From: Paenibacillus eucommiae
GTDB lineage: Bacteria > Bacillota > Bacilli > Paenibacillales > NBRC-103111
Direction of reading: 5' to 3'
Assembly (NCBI RefSeq): GCF_017874215.1
Contig: NZ_JAGGLB010000012.1
Location: 124,001 to 188,000 of the forward strand
Length of the DNA: 64,000 nucleotides
The notes under the pieces are model-generated. The model was not told the DNA's origin. It did no database searches and was given only the letters and a program-made list of their open reading frames with translations. The translations under genes were made by a program, and so were the position numbers. Every line of letters starts with the position of its first letter. Positions within the stretch are counted from its first letter, which is position 1. Positions 25,501 to 34,544 of this stretch are shown here, piece by piece.

Positions 25501-27456
25501 ATGCTTGAATTCAACGCGTCCATGCATCCGGTTGCTTCGAGCCCAGTCTGCACGCTCTGGCGTGTTGGTAGCATGCGTATCAAATTCACGGGAGAAGAAC
25601 GCTGGCTCCTGGCGAATCAAATCGTTTGCAGGTACCGCTATATCTGTATGCTGCGGCACGTCTTCCCAATCTTCCCCTGGTGCCAGCCAGCGTACACCTA
25701 CATAGCGCTCCAGAAACTCATCAACGCCAAACTCCGTTCCCCATGAGGTCGGACCCGCTATCGTAATACGCGCTTCATTCTGCTGAATAACGAAGCCGTC
25801 TCCATCCATCCCGGCAAGCGGATTCACCTGGCCTTCACCTGTCGGCAGCCCCTGGGCACCTACATAGATTTCGACCTCGATACCGGCAGGCAGGCTTTCC
25901 ACTGAAGCAGGATCATCAATCAGAATCGGAAGCTCCGCTCCCGTAGACTTCTTCATATACGCTGCCAGCTTGGCCGCCGCATCCTGTGTCTGATCATCTG
26001 CATTCAACGCTACCCTTATTACAGCTGCTGGTTGACCATTGTCCACAATTTGCAGCGGCGGACTTGTCGGCCCCCCCGGGTCCGGTGTCGGGCTTGGCGA
26101 CGGGGTGGTTTCTCCCCCCGTAGATGAGCCTGAAGCCTTCACCTGTTTACGCTTATCCTCTGTAACTAATTGCGAAGCGATTGTAGCCGACACTCCACTT
26201 GCAAAGCTCACTTCATCCGGCCATTGCTCCAGCGTTACACCGCTTACATGAAGCTTGGCTAATTTAATCAATCCTTTTCCTTTAAAATGCGCCGCTGCCT
26301 CAAATAACAAAGTGCCGATGACTGCGTTCAATCCTAAATCATAGTTTGCACCGTTCGCAGTATTTAGCACCTGGCGGAAAGTTCCTAGCAGTTTGACATC
26401 TTTAGGTTCCACAGTGTCAGCGATGTTCACCTCAACATTTACGAAACCGCTCTCATTATTAGCAGGATCAACTTCCTCCAGGATTCCTCCGGATCGCATG
26501 ATCGTTTGCGCTATTTCGGTTGTTCCTGAAGCAACAATTCTCACTTGTCCGTTCCATTTATATACGATGAGTGTCCCTTGCAGTGACGAGTTTCGAACGA
26601 TGATACTGTTCTTGCCGCCTCCCATTGCATAGGTTTTACCTTTAACCGTAACTCCTTCTAAAGTGAGTTCTCCTTCCCCTACACCTTGAGTGATATACAA
26701 ATCGCCAGAAACAACGAGATCTTTCAACGTTACGCCGTCCGTGTTTACGACCAGGTTTCCAGTGATATCTTGGTTGATAGTACCCTTTTCGTTAACTAAC
26801 GTGCCCATCACATTATCGATAAGTTGAATAATTTCGGCTCTTGTGATGTTCCCTTTAGGAACAAATTGCTGATCTGCTCTTCCCTGCACATACCCTTGTG
26901 CATGAAGTGCGTTAACCGCTTTAACCGCATAAGAGGATATAGAGCTTTCATCTGTAAAGCCCGCTGTGCCTTGTTCGCTGATAGCGATTTCAAAAGCTCT
27001 CGAGACGATCACAGCCGCATCTTCACGGGAAATATAGGAGTTGGGATCGAATCTGCCATCGCCTACACCTTCAATAATTCCAGCAGCAAATACTTTGGAA
27101 GTTGCCTCTGCAAACCAGTCATCGCCTTTTACATCGGAGAAGGGATGCTCCGAGCTTTCGGCAAATTTGAAAATTTGATTGATCAAAGCAACGAATTCTG
27201 CTCTAGTTGCTGCCTGCTCCGGATGATACCGGTTATCGCCATATCCTTGCAGCAGCCCTTGACCGATCCATTTGCTCATGACAGGCTCTGCCCAATGCCC
27301 CGTCAGATCGGATAGCTGAAGCTCATCACTCACTTCGCTTGTATCACTTGCTGCAAAAGCTGCGGAACTAAAGGGCAGCACAGCCGTGATCATGATACAA
27401 AATGACATTAGCAACGATAGTACACGTCTCAATCTCATGCTCATTAGAATTATCAT
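22588..27456 (-). CDS. S-layer-anchored DUF4838 glycan-active protein
   Basis: A 1622-aa secreted surface protein. After a signal peptide (cleaved near AFAASD, about residue 35) come three SLH domains (about 47-216) that bind the cell-wall secondary polymer, a beta-rich region, and a TTPSPSPTPDP linker (about 455-470). An alpha-glucuronidase N-terminal-like domain (about 475-600) and a DUF4838 domain (about 610-900, with EFYPAGAYLDTHGGWQPCF) follow. The C-terminus has three homologous carbohydrate-binding-like modules of about 167 aa starting near 1127, 1299 and 1465. A polysaccharide-degrading or -binding role is inference. Possible starts are 27456, 27444 and 27438; AGGAG lies 1 and 13 bases before the first two. 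Divergent AraC gene adjacent. Confidence 0.8.
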   Translation of the reverse strand: MIILMSMRLRRVLSLLMSFCIMITAVLPFSSAAFAASDTSEVSDELQLSDLTGHWAEPVMSKWIGQGLLQGYGDNRYHPEQAATRAEFVALINQIFKFAESSEHPFSDVKGDDWFAEATSKVFAAGIIEGVGDGRFDPNSYISREDAAVIVSRAFEIAISEQGTAGFTDESSISSYAVKAVNALHAQGYVQGRADQQFVPKGNITRAEIIQLIDNVMGTLVNEKGTINQDITGNLVVNTDGVTLKDLVVSGDLYITQGVGEGELTLEGVTVKGKTYAMGGGKNSIIVRNSSLQGTLIVYKWNGQVRIVASGTTEIAQTIMRSGGILEEVDPANNESGFVNVEVNIADTVEPKDVKLLGTFRQVLNTANGANYDLGLNAVIGTLLFEAAAHFKGKGLIKLAKLHVSGVTLEQWPDEVSFASGVSATIASQLVTEDKRKQVKASGSSTGGETTPSPSPTPDPGGPTSPPLQIVDNGQPAAVIRVALNADDQTQDAAAKLAAYMKKSTGAELPILIDDPASVESLPAGIEVEIYVGAQGLPTGEGQVNPLAGMDGDGFVIQQNEARITIAGPTSWGTEFGVDEFLERYVGVRWLAPGEDWEDVPQHTDIAVPANDLIRQEPAFFSREFDTHATNTPERADWARSNRMHGRVEFKHNLFSLFPPEKYKTSNPEFYPAGAYLDTHGGWQPCFTAEGIVDEAIKNINAYFAANPEATSYSLGVNDGMANGSGYCEDNPSHPDYPDKVNSVGFTDMSDIYYNWVNEVSKGVFAVNPDKYLGLLAYVEVYDPPANITLDPRVIVYITDDRLSWGDPNLKTAGHEVTENWVEAAPGLSYYEYLWGTPYMVPRTYFNIMDDNYKYAKNVGVTAQYAEMVPNFGEGPKPWLSTRLQWNPDQDTEALIDEWYERAVGETAAEDLAAYYEIWRDFWENRMFDTKFYSDWAQSEPRMNYMNFLDDSYLEAVTPQDIALSRSLLESAVAKAVTVKQKKRAEALLRSFEYYEASFLSHTVEKTAVPQPADETAAITLVQKVMEKIRLAEKRRDLIVSFKDDPFLQQAFSPYIVDSKTLGGYTRIWSGISKAEMDAIVGWLKQEDAEGAVHLLLKELSLNDPVESVRRHTYIMLRSADPNSRKLMNANPGFELAGATADLADSWNLWLYNGVEMKRSNEVKRNGAYSIKAKGVNFGGLIQVVPVQSGIHELSFAYYSPEGSTGKGTIRLQLDFWSATNQHLGTVRPYLETKRIADTAGEWVSMYWAGELPEGIVRVEAYALLENMDANQEVYIDDFFLNRLSPDEYENNPKIPINQNSSFEFAGATPETSDSWTAWVYQEDGTLQRSTDAKKSGDFGLEAKGIGLIGGVYQMVPVQAGVHGMSVAYYTPGGSTGNGTIRLQFEQYNAENIHLGNLTPAGKLISNTAGDWTIIDWVGEFAEGVTAVNVNVLLENMDDEQEVYLDEVKFYRLSPDLYADSPKTPINLNPSFESGGVTPEAADPWNLWLYNGLEMKRTDEEHKNGDYSLVAKGIKFGGIIQDVPVQSGVHGMSVDYFSPAGSAGDGTIRLQFDFYDAQNANLGSVKPGARRIMNTAGNWSTIDWMLGLPAGTSRVTVYAILENFDDEQKVYLDNVNFYRLEP

Positions 27457-27552
27457 CTCCTATTATCATAGTGGTAAACACCTGAACCAAACGTCTGAAT
27501 AGTCGATTGTTGACAAAGACTCTCCATTGATGATTATTTTACATGATTCGTT

Positions 27553-27624
27553 CCATTTAATATTTAGCTTCTTAATCGTTTTTTTTGCATTTCCACTTGC
27601 ATTATAGAACGATATTTTTGTACT
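27553..27624 (-). promoter_or_regulatory. conserved promoter module, copy 2
   Basis: On the minus strand it has GTACAAAAATATCGTTC, TATAAT, GCAAGTG, then an A8 tract and TTAAGAAGCTAAATATTAA. It matches copy 1 at 22351-22424 base for base at most positions. It lies between the 1622-aa SLH gene and the divergent AraC regulator, making that regulator the obvious candidate to act on both copies. Confidence 0.7.
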
Positions 27625-27660
27625 ATGAAGGGGAGAAGGAAAGAATGAGGGAGGTGCATG

Positions 27661-28554
27661 ATGAACTATAAACGTTATAAACTCAGAGAAGAAATCATGA
27701 TCCGCAGTCTTGTTACTTGTTATTACTACGAGCTTTCCAAGACATTCAAATATTCGGGCGAGAAACATAATTTTTGGGAATTGCTTTATGTGGATAAAGG
27801 GGAGATTGAAGTCGAGACGGATTCGGGATATTACGCGATCAAACAAGGAGATTTACTATTTCACGAACCGAACGAATTTCACCGATTAAAAAGCAATGGC
27901 AAAATCGCCCCCAATATTTTTGTTGTTTCTTTTGTATGTAATTCCAACCCGATGGCTTATTTTGCTAACAACAAATTATTTCATCTTGGTGATTACGAGC
28001 GCTCCATTCTTGCCCAGCTTATGAAAGAAGGACTGGATGCCTTCGGCCCCAACCCCACCGACAGTTCTCCAAAAGTACTTTCATTCAAAAAAGAAGCTTC
28101 CTTTGCCAGTGAACAGCTTTTTAAAATATCGCTCGAAGCCATACTGATCCAACTAATACGCAAAGAACAAAAAACAAAGCATGAAAAAGCTTTGTCCACT
28201 TCAACCAGAGAAAACCAGGCGATCCATTTTTCTGAAAAAATTATTAAATACTTAGAAGAAAATTTGCATAAAAAAATTACACTGGATCACTTATGCGCGG
28301 AATTTGGAATAGGGCGTACGCAGATTAACATTATTTTCAAAAAAACAACAGGGATCGGTCTGATTGAATATGTCAACCAGCTGAAAATTGATCATGCCAA
28401 AATCTACATTCGCGAAGAAGCCTACAATATCACTGAAATAGCTGAACTTCTTGGATACAGCAGTGTCCATTACTTCTCCCGCCACTTCAAAAAAGCTACC
28501 GACATGACCCCATCTGAATATTCTAAAACGTTGAAGGCTCATACTTTTGTTTAA
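27661..28554 (+). CDS. AraC-family transcriptional regulator (cupin sensor)
   Basis: The N-terminal cupin-like sensor (EKHNFWELLYVDKGEIEVET, about 35-110) and the C-terminal pair of helix-turn-helix motifs (ITLDHLCAEFGIGRTQIN and ITEIAELLGYSSVHYFSRHF, ending TPSEY) define the family; 297 aa. GGAGGTG lies just ahead of tandem ATGs at 27658 and 27661, and the second has better spacing. It is divergent from the 1622-aa SLH gene and the shared promoter module lies between them. It likely responds to a sugar. Confidence 0.9.
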   Translation: MNYKRYKLREEIMIRSLVTCYYYELSKTFKYSGEKHNFWELLYVDKGEIEVETDSGYYAIKQGDLLFHEPNEFHRLKSNGKIAPNIFVVSFVCNSNPMAYFANNKLFHLGDYERSILAQLMKEGLDAFGPNPTDSSPKVLSFKKEASFASEQLFKISLEAILIQLIRKEQKTKHEKALSTSTRENQAIHFSEKIIKYLEENLHKKITLDHLCAEFGIGRTQINIIFKKTTGIGLIEYVNQLKIDHAKIYIREEAYNITEIAELLGYSSVHYFSRHFKKATDMTPSEYSKTLKAHTFV

Positions 28555-28596
28555 GGTTCGGCATCATGCAAATTGTGTAGAGCAAAAATGACTAAA

Positions 28597-28632
28597 AGAA
28601 GCCCTGTAACAAACCCATGGGCTTCTTTTTCG
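28597..28632 (+). terminator. terminator of AraC gene
   Basis: AGAAGCCC (28597-28604) pairs with GGGCTTCT (28619-28626), followed by TTTTTCG. It lies about 40 bases after the AraC stop and before the convergent SLH gene. The other bases of this gap hold no gene. Confidence 0.85.
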
Positions 28633-28754
28633 TTAGTTCTATGCTTGACACGATTGAAGGGATCAGCCCGAAATCGTCTGCTGCAAGCAAAACAGCCTGC
28701 TGAGGTTGCTCAACAGGCTGGCCCGCTGTTAACTGGAGCTATAAGTTACGTAAT

Positions 28755-31700
28755 TTACTTTTGCAGCAAATTTGTCAGTAACACTGCCGCCTCCGCTCGG
28801 GATGCTGTTTCGTTGGCAGCAAAGCGGTTGCCGTCACGGCCATGGACAATATCATGCTTCACTGCTGTCACTACAAATGCTTTCGCCCAAGCTGGAATCC
28901 TGCCGTCATCACTGAATGATGTTGCTGTGTCAGTAACAAGCGGTAAGCCTGAGGCTCGAACGATCATCGCAACGATTTCTGCCCGGGTAATTTGTGCGTT
29001 GGGCCGGAAGCTTCCGTCTTCATAGCCAGTAATGAAACCGGCTTGTACTGCCAAGGCTACACTCTCCTGAGCCCAATCAGGAATCTCAGCTTGATCTGCA
29101 AATGCAACGCTGCTGCTGACATCCTTATCCGAAAGCTTCAAAGCCTTGGCAAGCAGCTTTGTAAACTCAGCTCTTGTTACCGGCTTTTCAGGCTTGAATG
29201 TCCCGTCGGAGTAACCATTTATTACTCCCTCCGATATAAGCTGAAGAATCGCTGCTTCCGCAAAGTGACCCGCTATATCAGCTGGCTGAACGAATGGAGC
29301 TTGGGCCTTGGGTTCCGCCCAAATGGCAAACTTGGCGAATTGAGTAGTTTCCCCACTGACCAATCCGGATTTTTGATCCACTTGAATGTGATTCAAAGGT
29401 ACCCATTTTCCAGTTGACTCGTTGAGCCCCGCGAGTACAAGGTCATAATGCTCTAAATCGATATGCCCGAGTGTGTAAGGCAAATAAATGCTAACCGTTT
29501 TTTTGAATTCGCCAGCCACCTCTTTCGTAAATACAACCACATCACTAACCAGAATCCTGTTTTCATTTTTGGGAAGCGAAGCCGTGTTGTTCCATTTTTC
29601 TATTGTTACCTTCGTGTTCTGTGTGAGAGCATTCGCCGGAATTTCAACCTTCGCTTTATTCAGCGATACCGTTCCCCCTTTATTCCAAATTACCACCTTT
29701 GAAGTAAGGTTAGGATTAGGAGCAGGGTTATCCGGCTGAGTAACATGGTCTCCCGGCGATGGACTGGTCTGCGGTGTAGGCTGCGGTGAAACCGGCGTTT
29801 GTGGCTCCGCACGAATCACCTGCACCGTGTAGCTTTTATGCTGCACATTATCTTCTGCCGTTACGTCTAGGGTCACTGTATTCGTTCCGACAACCAGATC
29901 CACTGTTTGGCTGGCCTCTGCAACTGTTTTTTCGCCGCTGTTGATCGCTATCTTCGCTTTACCATGCTTCGTAACCGCTGAGATATCCAGAGATGTGACT
30001 GCGTTCTCTACTTGCAGGGTGTACTTATTATCACTCGCGTTTGGAAAAACAGGCGTCAACACATAGGCTTGGCTGCCATGACTCAAGGATAATACTTTCA
30101 GATCAGCATTGTTCGAAGCGACATGGGGCGATTCGAGTAAGGCCACATCGTCTACCCATAGGGTTCCGGTGCTATCAGCAGCCGTTCTCACAAGGATTCG
30201 CAGAGCCGCTGTGTTCTCATGGAACTGATCCAAATTATTCACGCTAAACTTCGTCCAATCATTAGTTCCCCCTGTACCCGAAACAATGCCTGTGTTAAGC
30301 AATCCTAAATCATGCCCCAATTCATCCACCTGTATGATATCCACCTTAACCCCCTCCGTCTGGGAGAGGCCCGCAGTCTTAAGCCACAACGACAACGTGT
30401 ATGATTTCTCTGCATCAATCACCGCTTTATCACTGCCAATAAAGGCTTCCTCGGTGCCTGCTGTCAATCTCGCGCTGTAATCGCCGCTGTGCTTAACCGC
30501 AGAATCTGCAGCGGCGCCTTGCTGCTTTGGCCAAAGCCCAAGCTCGAACCCGCTGTTTTGCAACAGATTTACTGATTGCGGAGGCTGTACATCACCATAT
30601 CCGGCTTCAATCTTTATTTCACCCAGCTGCGGCGACCAGTGCGTCTCGTTATCTCCTCTAATCACAATTTTCAAATAATGAATTCCCCATGGCAGATTGT
30701 CTGCTGATTTGGTCGCCCTGTACCAGCCCCAATCTGTATCTTCTTTAACACTGTCATATTCCGTTAACGGCTCCCAATGCTGATTGTCATGGGAGGTATA
30801 GAAATCCACATTATCTGTAGAGTCCGAGTAAAACTGAGCCTTAAAGCTGCGCATATTAAATCCATAATAGACCACATACTGATCCGTATTTTGTGTTCTC
30901 GAAAGTCTGCCTGCATCTCCGCCTGCCACAATCGGATTCGCGGATTCAATTCCCAGACTCTCGGATTTACTGAATACGTGCTCCAGACTATCAAGCGTAT
31001 CCGTAAAGCTGGCAGCGAATTCACTATCAGCGATGACGACATCGTCTACCCACACAGTTCCGCTAGCTCCCGCTGCCGTCCGCACGATTACCCGCAGGCT
31101 GGCGGCTAAAGAAGCAATATTGTCGATTCTGTACTCCGTCCAATTTTGGGTTCCCCCGGTCTGCAGCCTGCTGCCTGCCGCTTCATACAAACCGATATCA
31201 TTCCCCTTAGTGTCCAGCTGCATCAGCTCCACTTGCACGCCGTCCACTGTGGAAATATGATCGGTTTTCAGCCACAGCGATAAGGAATGCTTTTTATTCC
31301 TTCCAATTGGAGCGATCGGGCTGGCGATAAAACGGGGACCGCCGTCCGCAACCATTTTAGCGCTTTGCGCGCCCATATGTTTGATAGCTGTATCCAATTC
31401 AGCTCCTTGCCCTGTTTCCCATAATCCAGATTCGAACCCGCTGTTCGGGACAAGACTATCCGGTTCAGAAGCTTCGAAACCGTAAGCTATGCTAATATCG
31501 CCAAGCTGCGGAGACCAATGATTAGCGTTGCTTGCTTTAAACACAATTTTTAAGTATTGGGTGCCTTGCGGAATATCGGCGGCCGATTTGGTTACTTTGA
31601 ACCATCCCCAATCCGTGTCTGTACGTACGCTGCTTGTGACAGGTAGCGGTGTCCACGTCAAGTTATCCGGTGAAACAAGAAAGTCGAGCAAATCTGTAGA

Positions 31701-34535
31701 GTCTGAGTATATATTCGCACTGAAGCTTCTGATGTTAGGTTTGTTATAAACAATGTATGATTCCGTATTGTCGCCTCTCATCAGCCTGCTTCCATCCCCG
31801 CCTGTTGTGTTAGGATTTGTTGTGGCGAGCAAGAAATTGCCGGAATGCTCAGCGATCGAATCGAAATCGTCCAAAGTATCGATAAATGTTTCAAGCAAAG
31901 TCTGGTCCAGCAGCACAACATCGTCTACCCACACGGTGCCGGTCACGCCTGGCTTCGTCGTTACAATAACCTGCAGAGCAGCAGCCGATGTACGGATATT
32001 GTCAATTGTATATTCGGTCCAATCCTGCGTGCCTCCGGTAATCAATGGTCTTCCTGCCTCATTGTACAGCCCAAGCTCGTTTCCTTGGGCATCCAACTGC
32101 ATCAGCTGCACATTCACCCCATCCGGAGTGGAGATTTGATCCGTTTTCAGCCATATGGAGAAAGAATGCTTCTTCTTCTTATCGATGGCTGCAGGTTCGC
32201 TTACCAGAGCATGCTCCCCACTGCCCTCACTGCCTGCCGTGATTTTCGCGCTTTGTTTGCCCATATGCTTCACCGAGGTATCGATCTCAGCCCCCTTGCT
32301 GATCGGCCAAAGTCCAGCCTCGAATCCGTTATTGTCAATCAGGCTTTCCGGCTCGCTTACTTCATAGCCATAAGTGATTGCAAGCTCACCCAGCTGAGGC
32401 GACCAGCTGTTGGCGTTGCTGCCCTTGATCACAACCTTCAAATAATAGGTGCCCCATGGTATTTTACCGGAAGTCACAGTGATACCGTGCCAGCCCCAAT
32501 CCGTCTCTACCTGTTCGCCTATCCTGATAGGAATCGGCGTCCACTTTTTATTGTCTGCCGAAGCATAGAACTCTATTTCATCCGTAGAATCCGAATACAG
32601 TTTAGCAGCAAACTTTCTGATGTTGGGACGATAGTAGACGAGAGATTGATCTGTGTTTTCTTTGCGCACGATCCGGTGGAGATCGCCGCCCGATGTATTC
32701 GGATTCGCTGTTTCAAGGGCCCATTGCTCCGTTTGGCTGTAAATTCCGTCGAAGCTGCTGGCATCATCGGTATCGGTCACGTTCACAGCCTGGTTCGTCA
32801 ACAGATCGAGTATGGCCTTTCTTGCCAGCAAAATCGAGTTCGCGTCCACATTATAGCTGGAGCCGCTGTTCACTAGCGAATCGGCGATTTGCTTAGCCGC
32901 GTCCGGTTTAACAACAGCTAGCATTTGCAGCAACTCATGGTCCTGTATGCCTTCGAGTTGGATTTCGCTTCTGATGGAGCTGAACAGATCCAGATTGCTT
33001 TTATCAGGATACACAAGCCAGCTGTCTCCCGGATAAGGCGTATCTGCTGTATGCAGCACATCCGGCGCATTCCAATAATTGAAGCCCCAGTGCAAATAAC
33101 CGGTTAACCCGTTCTTAAACGTGTAAATGTGCGGCAATATCAAATCTGCCAGCGGGGCGTCGATATTCCGCACCAGATAGTTGCCCGTGGGCAGATTGCA
33201 AATGTAGAGCCACACTTCATCCCCCAGGCTTTGCCTTGTTTTGTAATAGCTTTTATTCGCGTCGAACACATCCTGCTTCACCACATAAGTATCCAATTTG
33301 CCATCAAAGGCCGATGAAAAAATATGGTTCGCCTCAATCGTTCTGATTCCCGGTGCAAGCGCATGCACTTTGTCGTATAACCAGTTGTCGTCAGCGCGGT
33401 CCGTATCGTTGCCCGGCTCATCCCCGCCGCTTTGATAGAATAGGTCCAGCCAGCCTTTGGCAGCCAAATGATCCTTGAGGGCAGGCAGATACACATCCAG
33501 CCAGGCCTCAGCCTCCGGCGATTGTGCTGGTGCATGCGCCAGCTTGGTCACCCCATTGTCCTTCGTCAGCATTTGCGTTTGGAACCTGCCATTAGATTTG
33601 GCGTTGAAAATACTTACTCCATGCAAACGACTCATTGCTTCGGCATCAATAAACATTTGCACAAATCTGTCGAACTTGGTCCAATCAAATGAATAAGTGC
33701 CGCTATCATCTATTTGAGTATCTGGTTCCAGAAAGGCAATTGGGTCTACCCATATCGTATTGTTGCGGTGCTGCTTCATATATAGAGCAAAGTTGTTCAT
33801 GAGCGTCCACCAGCCGTCCGACCATCTGGTGACGCCATACTCATGCTCTAAGGCCATCCAGGTGCTCGGATCCCAGCCAGCCGAAGAAAACCAATTATCC
33901 ACTTTATAAGCCGATTTGTTCGGATCGGTCAATACCACATCATATACAGTGAGCTGCACATCAACTAAAGCATCGCCTTCATTCGAATGTACCGCCACCG
34001 TTCCGGTATAGGTGCCTGGGCCGGCCGTCTTGGGTACATACACACTGTACCAAATCGGCTGTGTTGTATTCGCTGCCACATTCAGTGAAGCTTCGTTCCC
34101 GATGCGATCCGGATAATACATGCTTCCGTCGGGAGCGTTCACCTGTTTCTCTGGAGGCAGCTGGTCGGTATGTGAGGGCAGCTCAATATAGTCCACAAAC
34201 ATGGCGCTAATATTCGAGGCGTCAATGATGCTCCCGCCTGGCCCCATTAAGGGCCCTGCTGTGACCGATACATCCGTCAGCTCTGCAGAGGATCTGATCG
34301 CTATTTGGGCAGCTCGGACCTCATTCCGGGCTGTTAATAAGTGAATGTTTGTAGAGGGATGCTCCGGAGGCACAGTCCCCCGAAAAATCTTCGTCAAACT
34401 GTCTACCGTCCATATCATGGCAGCTGACGCATGAGCCGAAGGAAGACCCATTCCCCCAAACAGCGAAATAACCAGTGAAAATACGACTAATAATGTAACC
34501 GGCCTACTTGTTATCCTCTTAGACATCATATCCAT
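28755..34535 (-). CDS. S-layer-anchored GH123-like glycosidase with repeat modules
   Basis: A 1926-aa secreted enzyme. A signal peptide ends near residue 37 (SAHASA). Residues about 40-600 resemble DUF4091/GH123 beta-N-acetylgalactosaminidases; the adjacent Asp-Glu in YQSGGDEPGND (about 372-373) fits the catalytic pair of that family, which uses the substrate acetamido group. Three homologous modules of about 290 aa begin near 615, 911 and 1201, each pairing a discoidin-like part (SWSPQLGE) with a carbohydrate-binding-like part (GTVWVDDV). A cadherin-like domain (about 1485-1590), a Pro-rich linker, a beta domain and three C-terminal SLH domains (about 1745-1926) complete it. GAAGGAGAGGG precedes the start. 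It follows the sugar importer genes 9 bases downstream, so is probably co-transcribed. Confidence 0.82.
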   Translation of the reverse strand: MDMMSKRITSRPVTLLVVFSLVISLFGGMGLPSAHASAAMIWTVDSLTKIFRGTVPPEHPSTNIHLLTARNEVRAAQIAIRSSAELTDVSVTAGPLMGPGGSIIDASNISAMFVDYIELPSHTDQLPPEKQVNAPDGSMYYPDRIGNEASLNVAANTTQPIWYSVYVPKTAGPGTYTGTVAVHSNEGDALVDVQLTVYDVVLTDPNKSAYKVDNWFSSAGWDPSTWMALEHEYGVTRWSDGWWTLMNNFALYMKQHRNNTIWVDPIAFLEPDTQIDDSGTYSFDWTKFDRFVQMFIDAEAMSRLHGVSIFNAKSNGRFQTQMLTKDNGVTKLAHAPAQSPEAEAWLDVYLPALKDHLAAKGWLDLFYQSGGDEPGNDTDRADDNWLYDKVHALAPGIRTIEANHIFSSAFDGKLDTYVVKQDVFDANKSYYKTRQSLGDEVWLYICNLPTGNYLVRNIDAPLADLILPHIYTFKNGLTGYLHWGFNYWNAPDVLHTADTPYPGDSWLVYPDKSNLDLFSSIRSEIQLEGIQDHELLQMLAVVKPDAAKQIADSLVNSGSSYNVDANSILLARKAILDLLTNQAVNVTDTDDASSFDGIYSQTEQWALETANPNTSGGDLHRIVRKENTDQSLVYYRPNIRKFAAKLYSDSTDEIEFYASADNKKWTPIPIRIGEQVETDWGWHGITVTSGKIPWGTYYLKVVIKGSNANSWSPQLGELAITYGYEVSEPESLIDNNGFEAGLWPISKGAEIDTSVKHMGKQSAKITAGSEGSGEHALVSEPAAIDKKKKHSFSIWLKTDQISTPDGVNVQLMQLDAQGNELGLYNEAGRPLITGGTQDWTEYTIDNIRTSAAALQVIVTTKPGVTGTVWVDDVVLLDQTLLETFIDTLDDFDSIAEHSGNFLLATTNPNTTGGDGSRLMRGDNTESYIVYNKPNIRSFSANIYSDSTDLLDFLVSPDNLTWTPLPVTSSVRTDTDWGWFKVTKSAADIPQGTQYLKIVFKASNANHWSPQLGDISIAYGFEASEPDSLVPNSGFESGLWETGQGAELDTAIKHMGAQSAKMVADGGPRFIASPIAPIGRNKKHSLSLWLKTDHISTVDGVQVELMQLDTKGNDIGLYEAAGSRLQTGGTQNWTEYRIDNIASLAASLRVIVRTAAGASGTVWVDDVVIADSEFAASFTDTLDSLEHVFSKSESLGIESANPIVAGGDAGRLSRTQNTDQYVVYYGFNMRSFKAQFYSDSTDNVDFYTSHDNQHWEPLTEYDSVKEDTDWGWYRATKSADNLPWGIHYLKIVIRGDNETHWSPQLGEIKIEAGYGDVQPPQSVNLLQNSGFELGLWPKQQGAAADSAVKHSGDYSARLTAGTEEAFIGSDKAVIDAEKSYTLSLWLKTAGLSQTEGVKVDIIQVDELGHDLGLLNTGIVSGTGGTNDWTKFSVNNLDQFHENTAALRILVRTAADSTGTLWVDDVALLESPHVASNNADLKVLSLSHGSQAYVLTPVFPNASDNKYTLQVENAVTSLDISAVTKHGKAKIAINSGEKTVAEASQTVDLVVGTNTVTLDVTAEDNVQHKSYTVQVIRAEPQTPVSPQPTPQTSPSPGDHVTQPDNPAPNPNLTSKVVIWNKGGTVSLNKAKVEIPANALTQNTKVTIEKWNNTASLPKNENRILVSDVVVFTKEVAGEFKKTVSIYLPYTLGHIDLEHYDLVLAGLNESTGKWVPLNHIQVDQKSGLVSGETTQFAKFAIWAEPKAQAPFVQPADIAGHFAEAAILQLISEGVINGYSDGTFKPEKPVTRAEFTKLLAKALKLSDKDVSSSVAFADQAEIPDWAQESVALAVQAGFITGYEDGSFRPNAQITRAEIVAMIVRASGLPLVTDTATSFSDDGRIPAWAKAFVVTAVKHDIVHGRDGNRFAANETASRAEAAVLLTNLLQK

Positions 34536-34544
34536 CCCTCTCCT

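Noticed and set aside
31845..32876. 343-aa open frame on the plus strand inside the 1926-aa SLH gene
   Set aside because: Antisense shadow of a protein with clear domain repeats; the frame shows no recognisable domain or start signal.
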